Under the pieces are notes generated by a model that was not told where the DNA came from, ran no database searches, and was given only the letters and a program-made list of their open reading frames with translations. Source: Sitta carolinensis (Eukaryota; Chordata; Aves; Passeriformes; Sittidae). Taken from it: DNA of 64,000 nucleotides. This document shows, piece by piece, positions 1 through 15,700 of this stretch (the stretch's first letter is position 1; each line of letters starts with the position of its first letter). The DNA is taken from assembly GCA_032173965.1 (NCBI GenBank), contig CM063284.1:113930410-113994409 (forward strand), in the 5' to 3' direction. The translations under genes were made by a program, and so were the position numbers.

Positions 1-430
1 TTCTCTCAAGATGGTCATACATTAGGAAGAATAATTGTTCTGCTGTATTCAGGATCATGAGATATTATTGCTTGAGGGAAAGTGAGATGATACTCTCATG
101 CGTGTCTGAGTTTCTTGCTTACTTCCCTACTTGCTTAAACACTCCAAGAATCTGTAACAGACAGTTGCATTTCTGCCAAGAGATTGTAGCTGCCACATTC
201 ATCAGTCTTATACACTCAGTGCTACCTATGGTACCCAAATCTCTATTTTTGCTTTTAAAAATGTAGGAAGGAAGATTACTTTTGTAGGGGTGAAATTAGG
301 GTATGAATGACAAAAAGATATCTGTGGCTTCACCATAAGGAACTGAGGAAATTTTCCAAATTAAATGTTCTCTGCTTATTTGACATTTGTTAGTGCTTAT
401 CACAATACCATTCAGGTCTTTTCAGACTTT

Positions 431-507
431 GTAAAACAAACCCTCAAAACAAATTAAAAAAAAAAAATCCCAAACAAACAAAAAACCCAAAAACAAAACC
501 AAATCTA
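431..507. repeat. A/C-rich low-complexity tract
   Basis: Runs of A are interrupted by C doublets and triplets (units like CAAA and CCCAAAA), including 12 consecutive A. This is simple low-complexity sequence and no transposon was recognised. Confidence 0.7.
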
Positions 508-3500
508 TAATCTCTTTTTCTATTACTTGTCTGCCCAACTTGTGGCCTGTTTGTAATGTACAGTGAATCATCATACCTGCTGATAGACGTGGGACCATCA
601 AACACAGGGGTGTGTGTCTCTGTGGGATGTTTTTAACATTTACCTAAAATTAAGTCTGCTTGGATCATTAGCTTCATGCAGAATATTGTGACTTGTTTTT
701 CCAAATGTTTGTGGTTATCTGTGGTCTGCACCAGATGTCTAGGAAGATAAAACTGAGATTTTAGGTTATTAAGTGAGTGGAGAGGGTGTGTAACATGTCT
801 GATACTAAAATGATACCTAAAAACTTCATTTTCACTTCCTCATGGAAAGTTTGTGAATGCTATTACCTATTTTCTAGAGTTAGTATCCAATATATCAACA
901 TCTTTGCACTTTTCTCAAGCACTGAATTTCACTTTGCTTAAAAACACAAAGCAATCTGGTGAGAAAACGTTTAAGAATAGACTAGGGAGTCCTGGCTTAG
1001 AAGTAGACAGCAGCCACAGATGATGGTGTTGCACAAAATGGGATGGAGAAACGCCTGGCGGAATCTTGTGGCTTCAGATCATTATCTGGTAAGTCTCCTT
1101 AGAATTCCAAATCAAATTCTAATGGCAAACAACATGCCCACTAAATTTTTCACTTTACAGTTTTATACCCCTTATTACGCCAACTCCAAGCAGGAGGTGC
1201 AAGGGTTTCATTTAATCCATCTGTTCTGATTTTTAAAATGCCATTTTTAGTTGAGATTTCTTCTGGTTCTATAAATTAAATACGGCATATTTTTCAAATC
1301 GTGTCTATAACAGCACACAAGAGGGAGTAGGTAAATAGATGTATCTGGTCTGTAAATGTTTTTTTTTAGGAAAGAAATTCAGTAGCTATGATTCAAACCA
1401 AGAAAATCAACTTATATTTGACTGTTAGGGAGGCAACAAGCAGGAATAAGAAGATAGGGGAGAGCTCATACAACTTAATTATTGGACTAAAGAAGTCACA
1501 AAATAAAAGAAATTCATTTACATAAATATTTTTTAAAAGGTATTTCTAAAGTATCCTCCAAATATCATTGTGCTGTTATTTTTTTACAAGGTCAGATCAT
1601 TTCTCCTCCAACTTGGTCATCTGAATTTCAGTTCACTGTATCATTTGTAATCAGGTATTACAGCCAATGTGCAGAGTTAGTGTTGCTGGGTGTAATCTAA
1701 TGAAAAAATATCTTTTAGCTCTCTACTTGGAAAGGAAATGTGTTTGTTAGGCACAGCAATGAGAAAAACTGTCAGCTTGGCAAATTAGACGTGTTGGGTT
1801 TGGACAACATGTGTCTCTGACTCTTCCCTAGGACTCTGCTACCTGTACATGGAGAAAAGCACCTGTAGAGGGCAAGTGAAGCAGTCAGATTTAATTCATG
1901 GAAAGAAAAATTAGGCTGAACTTGATCATGCCTTTGAACATACCACTTACTGTAAACAAAATATTGTTCTTTTCATGATATATTAGCATTAACTTTTTAT
2001 AGCTGCTGCATACGTAGGGAGTTGTATGCACAGCAAATGATAGCTGGCAAAGCTTTTTAAGGGCCTTGTTATCTCTGACTTGCAAGATTTGTGGATATAC
2101 TTTCAGTTCATTTATTTTGGCTTGTTCTTAAACTGTACTTTGATGTTCAAGTGTAAAAATTCATTTCAAGCTTTAGGTGGACCAACCTAATTTTGCCTCC
2201 ATTCCAATTTAATAAAAGTTTCTAGATCATGCCAGAAACTGTCTTAGTTTTGGTCAAATCCTGATCTAAAATTGGGCCTGATTTTGTCAGGCTCCACTAA
2301 CTTTCCCATTATGGAAGCACCACACAATAATGTTGCACAAGTTTGCTGTTAACGGCAGCAGAAAATAATTACTTTTAGACAAGTGTCGCGCCATGAACCA
2401 AATTCTTCTCTCTCGCTTCCATACGAAAATGGTTAAGGTGATGGAATCACACGATTTTAAACCTTGTGGAATTTAGCTCTATATTTTCACTTCCGTAGGG
2501 AGTTTAGCAACTAAATAGTAGTTCATAAGTTAAAGCTACCTCTCAGGCTGCTTTTTCTGCCACAGCAGTACTTATTCAAAGCAGAACAGGTCTCCCTGAC
2601 CTTGGCAGTAAAGTTAGGTAATATATTTTCACAAAAGTGAACTTTTTTTAACCTTTCTCCAGCAGGAATAAGCTTTGAGTTTTCAAAGGTATGAAATACT
2701 CCAGTGTTTGAGATGTATTTTCAGTTTTCTCAAGTACTGATTTTTTCTTTATGTTCCTGTTGAACTGATCTGCTTTGCTGCAGGTTGGACAAGATTCTGG
2801 GTTACTCTTCCATAATTCAAGAGAGTGCAGTTGAACAATCCCACCAGTTAATTTGGAACAAGTTCCTGTGCACAGAGCTAGGCACAGATCCCAAAGCATG
2901 TGCACAAGTTTACTACTGTGAGTAATTGTAATTTTAGACAGGTTTTTGGAGCTGGTGCTGGGTTTGATATCTTGCTTTCATTAAGTGCTGTGGGCACTGG
3001 CTCGCACCCTTTATGTTTTGGATGGCCTCATACAATAGTAAATTGTTTGGCTTCCATTTAACTATATAAGCGTGAAATAGTAGCAACAAAATTGAAGTCT
3101 CTCTGTGCCTGAAGGTCATAGAACTGCTGGGATGTGGCCATACATTTTTTACATTAACTGACTTTAAGGGCTAGTGAGAAATATTTGGACAAAATACTCT
3201 TTTTTTTGCTTGCTTTTTATTCTGAAAATGATGATTTTTAAAGTCAGAGGAACAGGCAAAATCATATAAAATCCACCGTGGAACCAAGAAAGACACTAAC
3301 ACTCTCTAAGATACTTGATATTCCCTGAACAAGAAAATAATAAGAATAAATGAGATCTAAGATAAATATTAAGAAGTCTCATTCATGATCATGATTCCTG
3401 GCTCCAGTATGGATCTGTCCTCTCCTTCATGGCTGTCCTACCAGATTTCAGCTATTCTAAGATCATCTCTTAGAATATCTAAAATCTGCATTGGGATTTT

Positions 3501-6380
3501 TTTAGAGATAACATCTCTAAACTACCAGAAATCAGATTGCCAGGTTTCCTCCAACATCCTCCCCTCCTCAAGACCAGAGCACCAGAGCGAGATATTCAAC
3601 ACTATGAAGGAACAAAACAAATGATGAAATAGGAAATTATTGAACACTCAATTAGGCAATTGGCTCTCCCACTGCCCTCATTTTCAAAGAAAAAATGTAA
3701 GATGTCTTTATTTCATCGCAGCTTGGAACAGGAAGAAAATATAAATTCCCTCATTTCTTGGGATGGGAAAATAACTCTGTCAGTCCAGCTTAGATGGACT
3801 CCCTAACCTACTTTGAAGACATTAGGTGGTATATTACAGATCACCAATCCTGGATTTCCCAGTGTAGGTGGTTCTTTACAAGCCAAATTTTGTTAGAGCT
3901 TTCCCTTTCTCCTTAAGTTGCTCCCTGACCTATTTCCCATTGGGCAGTATATCAGGAAGCAGGTGATGTTGGTGATGTTTGGAAACATACCAGTACAAAC
4001 TAAATGCCTTGGACCTACATCTGGTATGGTGGAGCAAAACCAGCATTAAAGCCATTTCCTTTGGTGTGCTGAGGGTCAAACTAAATTGCTATAAACAAAC
4101 CAGTCTGCATCCCAGAAGAAATGTTTATGTGAAATTGTACTTTCCCTGTTGCCTTCCCCTGCTTCCCTCTTCCCCTTACAAAGCTGCTAGAAGCAAAATA
4201 CAAACACAGCAAACGTGTTGTCGTTTCTTTTCCACAGTAAATTTAAAGAGGCAGTAGATGGGATTTTACACTTGCAGCTGTTCATCTTTGGAAAGGAGCA
4301 TAGTTGCTACACAGCCTAAATACCAGAGGCTCTGCTGCTCCCTGTGCTGTTCAGTCCCCTCTCAGGCCTGATAATGCTTCCTTCCTGACCTCTCATGGCT
4401 TCCTGCCTCGAGCCTTATCACAGCAAAAAACTTGACACTGTACTGGCTGTGCCACTTGGAATGCATTTAAAATCAGCAAATGGAAATACCCTTACCTTTA
4501 CATTTACAAAGAACTATCATCTGCTGATCACTCCTTAATTTCCTACTGATACCTTTTCTTTTCTTTTAGATGTGTATTGAAATAGAGAGAAGAAGGAGAA
4601 AAATGAGCACATAAAGGAAAAGGGTAAAGGAAAGTTCTCTTTCTTTTAGGTTCACTTTTCCGCAATCTGAGAATCCATCTCTCAAAATGATGAAATAAAC
4701 ATTGCAATTACTTTAACAGCCATGTGTCAGTTTAGATCAGTTGAGGAATACAGCTCCTGCATCTAAACTCTTTAAAGGGAGAATATTGCAGAAGTTCAAT
4801 ATGAAAAAGGAATGAAGATTCATCAAAATGTAATGTAATTCCACCCCCAGTGCAAAAATGGAATCCTCTGTTAACTCTATTAATCCTCTGTTTTTACCCT
4901 GATAGGAACTAAAAATGCAATACCATGAGCAATACCTCAAAGGACTGTAGGGATTTCAGAAGAATGATTCTACTGACTTTAGTTGACTAGACTCAGCTGT
5001 GCAGACTTGAATAACTATTTTGTGTTAAAACACTGAATTTGCTAAAGAGAAGAGTGTAGCCCTTCTCTGGCCAATAGCCTCAAGCCACGAGGAACAAGTT
5101 AGCAATGTCAAAATGTAGGAATAATCTGTGGTTCACATACTTATAAGGACAAAAATGTATTTAACAGAACTTCTCATTTATAAAGACCATTTTATTATCA
5201 TATTTTAGGGTCAGAGGAGACTATTAACAATCACTAATCCAAGCTCTGGCATTCACAAATCTTATACATCAACACCTTTTAATTTGATCACCCTCATAAA
5301 AACCTCAGAATAACACTGTGTCAAATACTTCTATGGGTAAATTGGGGAAGCATTCCAGTTATGTCAGATTCCATGAGTTTCCAGTCATCTCAACATTTTA
5401 TGGTTTTCCTGGTACACTAAAGTAACTGTCTACTATCCAAAGTGTATTCCTATTGTATATATTTGTAGTCCAAATACTTCACAGTCTCTTTGAAAAGTTC
5501 AGTGGATTCTTTTTTTAGCCCCTGTCTTCAACATCTATTTTCCAACTTCAAATTGTTCCCTTGCTTTTAAAAATTATGTCCAAACCTTTCATGTATTTTT
5601 CTGGAGTGTTAACATCAGAACCAGACATAACATTTGAATAGTTATTTCCTGAATACCATAGGTGACATTACCATTTTATGCTTACTTAATACTCCCTGTT
5701 ATTTGTAGATTTCTATGTTGCCCTTGCAAGCCTATATTTCAAACAAAGTAGTCTCAATTATAAAATCCCAGATGGGGAGTTAATATTTAATACATTTTAG
5801 ATCATTAGTATTATTTTGTTAATTTAATCTAGGACTTTCAATGTCAAATAACTAATATCTATGTTTATCGCTGTTAGGAAATAAGGACGTTGACTCCACT
5901 GAAGTCAAATGTGGCAGACTATAAACATGTTGGGCAAAAATGAAAGAAAATTTGCTTAATAAAATTCCATATCAAATTATCTGTTATCATCTATTTAAAA
6001 TTTAAGGACATATTAGAATATATCAACATATTTTGAACTCAAAATTTAATTAGATTTAATTAGACATTACTTAAGAAAAAGAATCATAAAACACTTAAAG
6101 GAGAGCGGAATGGTTAACTAAATAATTATTTTAAAATTAGATTAATTCATTAAATCAACTTTTCATTAAATATTTTGATTATTTGGAAAATAAGTCATCA
6201 GATATTTGATAACATTTTTCTTGAGGTATAATTTTACTGGATAAAAGTATCTATTTTTATATTATATGTTTATAATTGTTTATAATACATATTCAGCTGA
6301 ATAATGTGGGTTAAGTAAGATATTTCATTAAATTATTCTACATGGAATTCCTCCTACCACATAATTTTTTGATCTTGGTA

Positions 6381-6414
6381 ACACGCACACACACACACAC
6401 ACGCACACACACAT
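6381..6414. repeat. (CA)n microsatellite
   Basis: About 16 AC dinucleotides, interrupted by two G substitutions (ACGC). A standard dinucleotide microsatellite, likely polymorphic in length. Confidence 0.9.
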
Positions 6415-9400
6415 ATGTAAATGTCATTTTATCCCTTTCTGCTTTCTTTTTCCATATCACATTTTGCCAATATTAGTTAATAAATATTTTTATGGAAAAC
6501 CGTGTTTTCCAACATTTGTAGATGTGCTGTGAGACTTGTAAATGCTTTCAAAACACAAATATTTTCTGGTAATAAGTGACAATGAGTGGATTTATTTCAC
6601 AGCCTAAGCACTGGGGTGCAATCTCCCAAAGTATGTGATTAAGCAAATTGAACTGGCACTTCAAACTCTCTTCAGTTCACAAAAGAAAGGATTCCTGAGT
6701 GGGAGTTCCCTGACCAATCTTTCCTTAGCAGAAGATAACAATACTTTAGAGTCATAACCTCATCCAGTTTAGGCACAATCCTTCCTGATTAGTCAGTTGG
6801 AATATTTTAATTAATGACATCATGGTAATGATGAGAGAAGAGTACCTGCATTAAAATACCCAGGAAAATGGTCAATCCAGACATTGGATTTTCTAAAATT
6901 AAACTTTTGACTGAACAACATTGCTCCTTTTTGACTAATTTTGCAAATAAGCTGCTGAAATCTTTTTTTTTAAAAAATGCGCCTCACATATCTAAGAAAA
7001 ATTGTATTGGTTGCTTAAAGTCTTCCATGCTCTCTTACATAAGCCTATCTTCGAAATGTCAAAGTTTGAAGTTTTCCAGGAACTCTTACATCAGCTTGAG
7101 GGATAAGGTTAGATAGAACAAGCACCATTTAAATGGAATCCCATTTATTTCCACACTTGGTTAGCTTAATTCCGAAGTGATCCTTATTAATGCCATGCAC
7201 ACTTGCTGACCAAAGTTTCTGGGGTTCGGTTTTGGTAATTTAACGCAAATCTGTTGCAAAGTTTGATCCAAAAAGAGATGTGATGATCTTTTAAACAATC
7301 TAGAGATTAATACAAAGAGAAAATACTTGAACTGTCTGCTGAGGTTTGGTATTGAGCACATCTGCCCCTGTGCCCTACTCTACATTCCAGTTGTGAATTT
7401 TAGTTTGAGGCTGTATTCTGACCTCTGGATCCCAAGTCTGGGTACTGTATAAGAAGAGAGATTGTGTGGCTGGTCTTCCTCCTGCTTTGTCCCAGAGGAA
7501 TTGATGGAAAGGGATGTAAAATGAGGAATTTAAGACTATATGTGCACTGGCCAAGGAAGGTGAATTTGCATCTGGGCAAATACATTGTTCTCCACCAAAA
7601 AAAACATTAAAACCAAACAAAAATGTGTTTCTACCTAAGCTTAAATTTGAACCTTATTGCCTTTTATTTTGCATGTCATGGCCCTCAAAAAGTCATGTGC
7701 AGCTTTCAATAAATAGCATAAATGTAGCTTTTTGGTACAGGCATTTTTTTAAATTAACAAAAATCCACTATCGTCTGTAAAAAATTAACCCAACAAAAGA
7801 AATATACAATTACATTCTCTATTCTTATCTATTTATCTAATTATGTAGTATCCATCACTAAAGTATCTGATAGCTGCATAGTCATTCCTGGATTCTATTT
7901 TCATTAAATTCTCAACACATGGGGAAATAATCTCCATTTTAGAATAAGCAGACAGCAATTCATTGATTTTGTGTTGAAGGTTAGAATATTGAATTGTCAT
8001 ATTTGAGGAGGAAATATTATAAGAGATTGTCAGCCTAAACCACGTTATGAACCATGGTAGTTGCTGGCAGTTGCTAAAATTAGACTACATTACATATAGG
8101 AGTGCTTTTAAAAAATCTGACTACTCTTACAAGTACTGAAGAATTCTGAAGTTCTATAATTTTATTCTGTAATATATGCTAGTGTGATATCTGCTAAAGG
8201 AAGAGTCTTTCTTGCAAGAGTTTTCTCCTAGAATAATGGTTAAACTTAAAAGACTGGTTTTGTACAAATGTCTGTATTAACTCATTGGACACAATAGAAA
8301 CTTATAAAACAAGGTAATCCTCACATTTGCAAAAGCTAAATAAGGCTAAAGGGTTTTGAACTGTTCTTAAGAGAGCACTTCTTGTGACAGTAGCTATTTA
8401 GGACAGTTTACGTCATTGAGAATAGGACTGAAATTAATGTGGATATTTATCATGTCTTACTGTACTTCCCTCCAGATACTTAGTAGTAGTCTAATAATGC
8501 TGTGCCAGAATTCTGTGAGTTTATTAATATTCCCTACACATTGTGTTTGTTTCTGTTTTTTATAGTTATTGCCAGATTATAGCCTGTCTGTGCCTGATAG
8601 TGGTTGTGTTTGTATATGAGCACGGGGTCATCTGATAACAAATTGTAGCACTGTGCGATAAGCAGTGTTTAAGATGGGTGCAAGCCAGAAACCTATGGCT
8701 CCTAGTATACTTTTAGAAAGTCCCATCAACAAAAGAAAGAGTTCAAGGTATTTCAGAAAAGGTCATTGATTACAACCAACTTCATGATCGTTCTGGATGT
8801 GTTCCTTCCTGCAGAGACATAATTACATTTGTTTTACAGTCAAACTTATTTTCAGCTTTGGGCAAGGACAATTGCTTTCAAATCTGATTTTTCACTCACA
8901 TGTACCAGTTTAAGAAAGCTGTTAGTTCTGAGTCAGTGAAGAAGCAGTTATGGCCATGAGATCTCCTTTGGACCTCTCAAGTTTAAATTTATAGAATAGT
9001 GTTGTGAGTAGCTGAAAAGCATTTAGCTTGCTGACCTTGGTTTCTTCCAGGAACTATTTATTATACTAGAATATCTTCCAGTACATGGACTCTTCCCTGT
9101 CTTTTACTGCAGAAGTTCATGTATCTGTATCATTTCCCCTTTTTACTTTCAGCTGAAGCACAGCATTTTCTGAGAAAATCACTATACCTGCAATCCAAGT
9201 GAACCTGCGGTCTCTTTTGGATACTATGAGAATTGGAATGCTGTCACCCTCTACCTTCTTTTGAACTTTTACACGTAGTGGTGACAAGTATTTTGAACCT
9301 AACACAAAAAGACACATGTTGTCATATTTCCAAGGTATTACAAGCTATTACAAAAGAGAAATGTTTTCTTAAGTGTGTTTTTTACCTAAAGACTGCATTT

Positions 9401-9696
9401 ATCCATAAGGCTGTGGTCTTCACAGAGGTAGTGGGTGCCTCAGGCTTGTAATATTTGGGGTTACATCCCTGCTTGTGGTCAAGCTGTTGTTAGTGTTGTA
9501 TCATGACTGCTGTCCTAGATAGGAGTTGTAATAGCATCCTCTGCATCAATACAAAGCCTTCTTGTTCATTGGAAATCTTCCTTCAATTAGTATGTCTTCA
9601 TTTTACCCAGTGTCTCTGTGCACAGCCCATGAGGATTGAAACAATTTGCCCCAATTCTCATCTTCATTAATTGAAGACATCAGTGTTTTGCTGCTT

Positions 9697-9697
<1 letters not shown>

Positions 9698-9735
<38 letters not shown>
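9698..9735. repeat. Poly(T) run, 38 nt
   Basis: An uninterrupted run of 38 T. On the minus strand it could be the poly(A) end of a retroposed transcript, but the sequence to its left (the would-be downstream side) and right shows no recognisable gene or target-site duplication. It may simply be a homopolymer. Confidence 0.85.
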
Positions 9736-9737
<2 letters not shown>

Positions 9738-12700
9738 CATGTACTCATGTACATTAGAAGTTGACCTGTTTATTAGCAACTTTACTACTACACTAATTGA
9801 AAAAAGGTCTTGGTCAAAGATTTTGACAGTCAGTGGGGAGATCCTGTCAGGTTATGGAAATTTAGTTGATTCAGAAAGAGGATATAAGACGGAGTTCTTT
9901 GCTTTTCCACAGATAGAAATCTTTTCATCTTCCTTTTAGTTAAATTTTACTATGACTAAAGGAAAAAGGAATTGTGATTTTATTTGTTTTCTCACTGCCC
10001 TAATGTATGAAACATGGGTAGAAGTTTTAGTAAGATTCTGTTTATTTATAAAACCTACTACCACCAAAAGTATTTCTTTGCTTGTTTTTTGTTTTGCTGG
10101 GTTTTTTAAATTATTCTTCTTTCAAGACATTGGGATGACAGAAGTATCAACAGATTCTTGTCTGAAGAAAAATACACTGTTTGGAAACAGACCCTGCCTT
10201 GTCCTGAGAGCCATGCAGTGTCACAAAAATTCCAATGCTCTTTTTACTGTTCCAGTGGAGAGATGACCAAAGGAATTGTCCTGATCAAGAAATGCAGGGA
10301 GCCATGACAGAACTGGAAAGAGGAAGGAAATGCCAGTAGGTAATGCCCACATTTGCATCTACATTGGCAAGAAGACCTGGCCTCTGGTCTGAAAGGAATA
10401 ATCCGTCCTCCTTACAAAGCAAAGCAAATTTCTTCCTCCCAAAACAACCAGGAAGATGTACACATGTGGTCTAATTCAGGGTCTATTAGAGCCAAGGGGA
10501 AGACTCAAACAAACTTCAGACAATAGTAATGCACAATCTACTTTGAAAGCATGAAACCATTAGTATTGTACAATCTTCTTTTTTTAACATTTGACTTGTG
10601 TGTTTTATTGTATGTTTCAGTGTTAAACTACTCCATATCGGGACTAGTTGCTACAGTTTCCTCTGCAAGCTTCTTTTTTCTTCATTTCTTTCAAAATAAC
10701 ATACCATCTTTCCAACATAAACACCAAAGGGAAATAGATGAACGAGTACGTAATCACAAAACTATCTCAGGCAGCAGGCTTCTGAAATGTGTTAAAACCT
10801 CAATCACAACATGCTTGTGCTCCTGCCAGTGCCTGATGAATATCCTTGCCATTTATCCTCTCTTCTGGCCACTTCCCTTGGAATACTTGAATTATAATTA
10901 GCTTTTTCAAACATAGTTTCCTATAAAACAGCTGCAGCCATTGTGCAGTTGTCCAAAAATAAGGTAAATACATTGCACATAATATCCAAGAGGATTTATG
11001 CTAAGTTGTGCCTTTGTTAACTGAAGGACAAGTGTGAAATTAAATAAACTTTATGTCTTTTTTTTTTTAATTGCAGGAAAAATCTCAGGAATTTCGATTG
11101 ATGGTGGGTTTTTTTTCCCCTACATTATGACTCAAAAGAGGGGCATTGGATGCCAAATTTTTGTGTAGCTAACTTGCATCTTGATGCCCAGCAGTACTTC
11201 TCTGGCATGGCTGGTTCCCTCCTTCCACCTTCAACTCCCTCCAGCAGCTGGGTCACTCAGAAGCTCCTTCAAGTCCCAGCTCTCTGTAGGTATTAATTGG
11301 TATGAGATCACACTCTCATGGTGCAGGTAAATGCTCTGAAAGGCTCCAGAACTTTTGGCAGCTTCATGCATGTTCTACTTCTTCTGTCAGGAAAACCTGA
11401 AGAACAGATTTCACAGCAAAAATTTCTTAGCCTAAATTTTCTAGTGGATCATAAAGCTAGAAAGTAGGGTAATCAGGTTTGAGCGCCTGTAAACCACATT
11501 GGTACGTTTTTCTGATTTAAATATGATGTACTTCTAGATGAAAATACCCATGAAAAATTAAATCGCTGTCATTTATGTGCTAACAAGGGATGAAAAGGAA
11601 TTAACAGGATGGTAAAATTGCACTAAAATTTTTAGAACATGGAAAATATGAAGGTCATCTAAATTTTTCCTTTCACTCTCCTCTGTCACATTTTCCTTTC
11701 TGTTGCAAATTCCTTCTTCCTCCTGACTTCTGTTTTGTCTTTGCAGTTGACCAGTAAAATATAGAGCTGAGAAAAACCTTTTTATTGCTTTCTTTCAAAA
11801 GCTGAAATTGTAGCCTCTGTAAGAGCTTTCACTTTCTCAAGGTAGATATAGATAGTCTTTAATTTTTCTTTTAACACCATTTATTTTTTTGTAAGGTTCC
11901 AAATCACCTTGTGCCGTGGTGTTACAGCTGGTTTATGACACACATATATCTCCACTTCTAATGTATTTCAAAGGGAGCACTGTAAGGCTGCAAGTTAAGA
12001 TGTTCCTTGAATTTCTTCTCGGAAAGACTTTTATCTCTGTCATTTGTGGCACATACGTTTTGTAAATAAACTGGAGTTTTCACTTCCCTGCTTTGTTATT
12101 GGAAGCTGTGATTTGGGACTGGAGCCATTCTGTCCCTCTGTGAAAAGACACTTGTTTATGTGTTGTCTAGAATATTGGGGCCTGCTTGCCAAGAGATGTA
12201 CAGTAGTTGTGACATCTCAGCACAGTCTATTTTGTCTGCCCTTGCCCTGATTTAAACAGTTGGGTTGAGAAATATTATTTTTTCCCACAGCAGGTTTCAG
12301 CCAGTAAAAAGAGATAACATGAGTTTATGCTTTTACACCAATACAATGCTATAAACCTCCTGGTTTCAATTAAGGTTTTTCTACATAAGACTGATGTAGC
12401 CTCATTTGGCATTATTTCTTCCAAGAGTAAAATTTTTATTCAGTTGAAATTTCTATTTATAAAGTCCATCTGATCCAAATTCTGTAATATAGAGAGTATT
12501 GAAAATGCATAACATCTTACTAGCTACTAGAAGCTAATAATAGCTTGGAACTCTTGTTTTGGGTGGAGCATCCATTGCTTATCAAGTGACTTATAGAAAG
12601 GTGATATTTTAGTCCTGCAGGAATATGATCCTTGTCTCTTCCCTACCTGAGGCTGCTTAACATTTTGAGTTTGTTAATGAAGTTTTGTGGTAACACAGAC

Positions 12701-15700
12701 CTATCCTCTGAAATGGTACCTACTAAAGTAACAAAATAAGTGAGGGGTATCTATTTAATGTGTAAAAAATACGAATAATTTGTCCTCTTCGACAGGCTTA
12801 ACATTTATAGCATAATAAAAGTAAAAATGAAGGTTAGGAATCTTCCTCTGCTCAGCTCAGATCTCATTCCCTCCTCAGTCTGATCCTTTTCTGAACCAGC
12901 TTCAGCAAGTCAGAGCACTATTCTGCAGAACAAGGCTTCTGAGAAGATGGCATACCACCCACATTTGTGTTAGATAACAGATGTTCTTTATGGCTCAGAA
13001 AAACCTGAACTTTCATAACAACTGTATTTTCTGTAAATGGTGAAAAGAGAGAGGTGTAATGTTCAGGATACAGTTCATCTGTCCCCGCTGTTCTTCAATA
13101 CTATTTGCAGGATAACTGCAAAACTCTATTTTGCAGTTAAAGTCAAAATATTTGTCAATCTTCAAATCTTTAGAAGAGATGAGCAAAACAGCTGCATTAT
13201 GGGGTTCACTCGTGTCCTGTGTGAAAAAAAAGATTAAAATTCTCTTTCTATAAAACAATTATGACCGACTAGAGTGTAAACTTTATGGAATAAAATTTCT
13301 GAGGTTTGTATCTCTGTTAGTTATCAGGTCTACTAAGTGCTGCTTTCTTATGACTAGAGATAATTATACAATGAAATCCCACATGATTTAATTGTTTTTC
13401 AAATTTTTTTCTATTGTACTGGAAAGTGATTTTCACATCGAATATTCTTCCTTCATCAAAGAAGAAAAAAACACCTTACAAGAGCTTTTTTTTTCTGTAA
13501 CAATAGATATCTAAACCAAACAAATTTTGATGATAAGTACAAATAACCACATTTCTCTAAAATCACTCAGGTTCAGTTGACCTGTTGTTTAATAAGCACT
13601 GTTTTCCTTTTGACATTACATTGAAACTGGGTCTTGTGCCATGATTTGGTGTTAAATAAGGAGGAGGCATATTTTAAAGTGGCAGGTATAGCTTCCAAAC
13701 ACAGCCTTACTGTTCTAAATTAAATAGTTATCTGAGGACACAACCTAACACTCTTTAATGTGATAAATGTTTGATAAACTCTTCCAAGAGGTTTTTTTAG
13801 TGCCTTAAGTTGTGTTTCACTTGGAACAAGTATTGAGGAACATATTAATAAACCTCCCCACCCTGAAAGATTAACTCTAATATTTTCTCAGGGAGTCTGT
13901 ACAGAGAGTATTCAAAAACCAGGAGTGAAGGAGGGTCTTCCTTTCTCTATTGGAGAGGCAAATAGGCAAATAATCATGAGAGAAGTGATGGCTTACTTTT
14001 TTTTTTCATAGATCCTCCTGTCCTCACATGAAGATCATCTGTGATTATCTGTTCAGATAAGTGTCTTTCAAGTTATCAAAAAATCATATCTTTTATTCTA
14101 ATACATTAATCTTTCTATTTTTACTGCCTCAAAAATGTTGTTTCTGTACGTCTAAATCAGCTTTGAAATATTTCTTTGATGAAACATTGATTACTATGAC
14201 AGCTGTGGTCATGACTGCTGTTGTGGTTAGGCAGGACACTGGCAGTCCTGAATCATTTCAGTAGAGTTTGGAGAGAATTTTTTTCAGATCAGATTTGCTT
14301 TCTCTTATATTGTTCTCATAACTTTGCTTGAAGTTATTTCCTATGGTGCCAGTCCAAGTGACTCTTCATTGAGATTTAACCTGAGAATGCTAAGCAGGGA
14401 AAAAAAAAAAAACAAAAAAAAACCAAAAAACAACACACTGAAAAGAAAGAACTTGATACTATGGGGATATTTCCTAAATGGAAATAGCTCTAATGGCATT
14501 CGAAGAACCTTGATGTATTGTAAACTTTCCTCATTTGCGCTGGATAGGATAACTGTTTTGAAACAGGTAATTTTGCATACAGCTAAGTTAGGGGGTTCTT
14601 TAATGCTTTCAGTTGCCTGACTTCTCTAAGTCAGCCTAGGAAACATGAGAACACTATAGAAATTAGCATCTTATTCCAGTTTATTACTAAAAGAGATGTT
14701 AGCAATGTCAACCCCGCAAAATTCAGTGTGAATTTAGGTCTCTACCTTATCTACTTTGCCTTCTTAATCTTCATGGTGTTTGTGTCTGGTCTGAAAAAGG
14801 ATTGTTAATAACTGAATTAGTACTTGAAGACAGTGTCCAGTGTAGCTAAGTGAGCAAGGATATTTGTTTTCTAACCCTGGAAAAGATCAGGCTCATCACC
14901 TTAGCTAAACAGGTGCAATAGAAAGTAAACATAAATTCTTGTGTGGGTTAATGTCACAAAAATGAGTAAATGGTACGGCTTGCTTTTTCTAGCTGTAAAG
15001 GATCGATTTTTACTGCCAGTCTGTGGAGACCAGTATACATAGTGGAATTTTTGTATCTGTGCATATAAGGTAACATCCAAATGAATGACAGAGTTCTGGC
15101 CCAATCTCTTCTCTTCAAACCCCTCCAAATACATGTCTCACTTTTTCAGTGCCTAAATGACTTAATAACTTATGTATCTAGATTTTAGCATAGATTTTTA
15201 ATGGTACATAATATTAGACTTCAGCTTGGTACAGTGCTATGAAAAATGTTTTTAAACACAATGACTCCCCTGATGGTTAGAACCTGGAGCATTTAAAAAA
15301 AAAATCAAATAGGATTACACCTTTAATGTTCCAATGAACAGCAACTGATTGTCTCATTGAGAGCCCAGAATGCTGACAGGAACTTGTGGTCATTAAACAC
15401 AACCTACCAAAATTGGTTTTTTACTAAAACATGATGAGAAGAACCTAAAAAACACAAGAATAATTTTTGTTAAGACTGACTAAGAAGTAAAGCCTGCCTA
15501 GCTACTTGTTTGCTTCTTTTTGTTGGTGTTTATTTGGGTTTGTTTTGTTTTTTAGTGTAATTCTTGTAGTTTCACATAGCATGAGCTTTAATTCACAATG
15601 ACTTTCAGTGAAGTTTGAATTCTTCACTGCACAGGACATGGATGAAAATGGAAGTCAGGTTCCATTTCCAGTGAAATAACTTAGCTTTGGAAGTAAGATG

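Larger units (their letters stand above)
1..9697. other. AT-rich intergenic DNA, no gene seen
   Basis: No open frame here has recognisable protein character; all are under about 100 codons, as expected by chance in AT-rich DNA. The stretch holds an A/C-rich low-complexity tract near 431-507 and a CA microsatellite at 6381-6414. A block at about 5.7-6.4 kb is especially AT-rich. I see no CR1 end, RNA gene or CpG island. It is likely part of the long intergenic region upstream of SOX17. Confidence 0.6.
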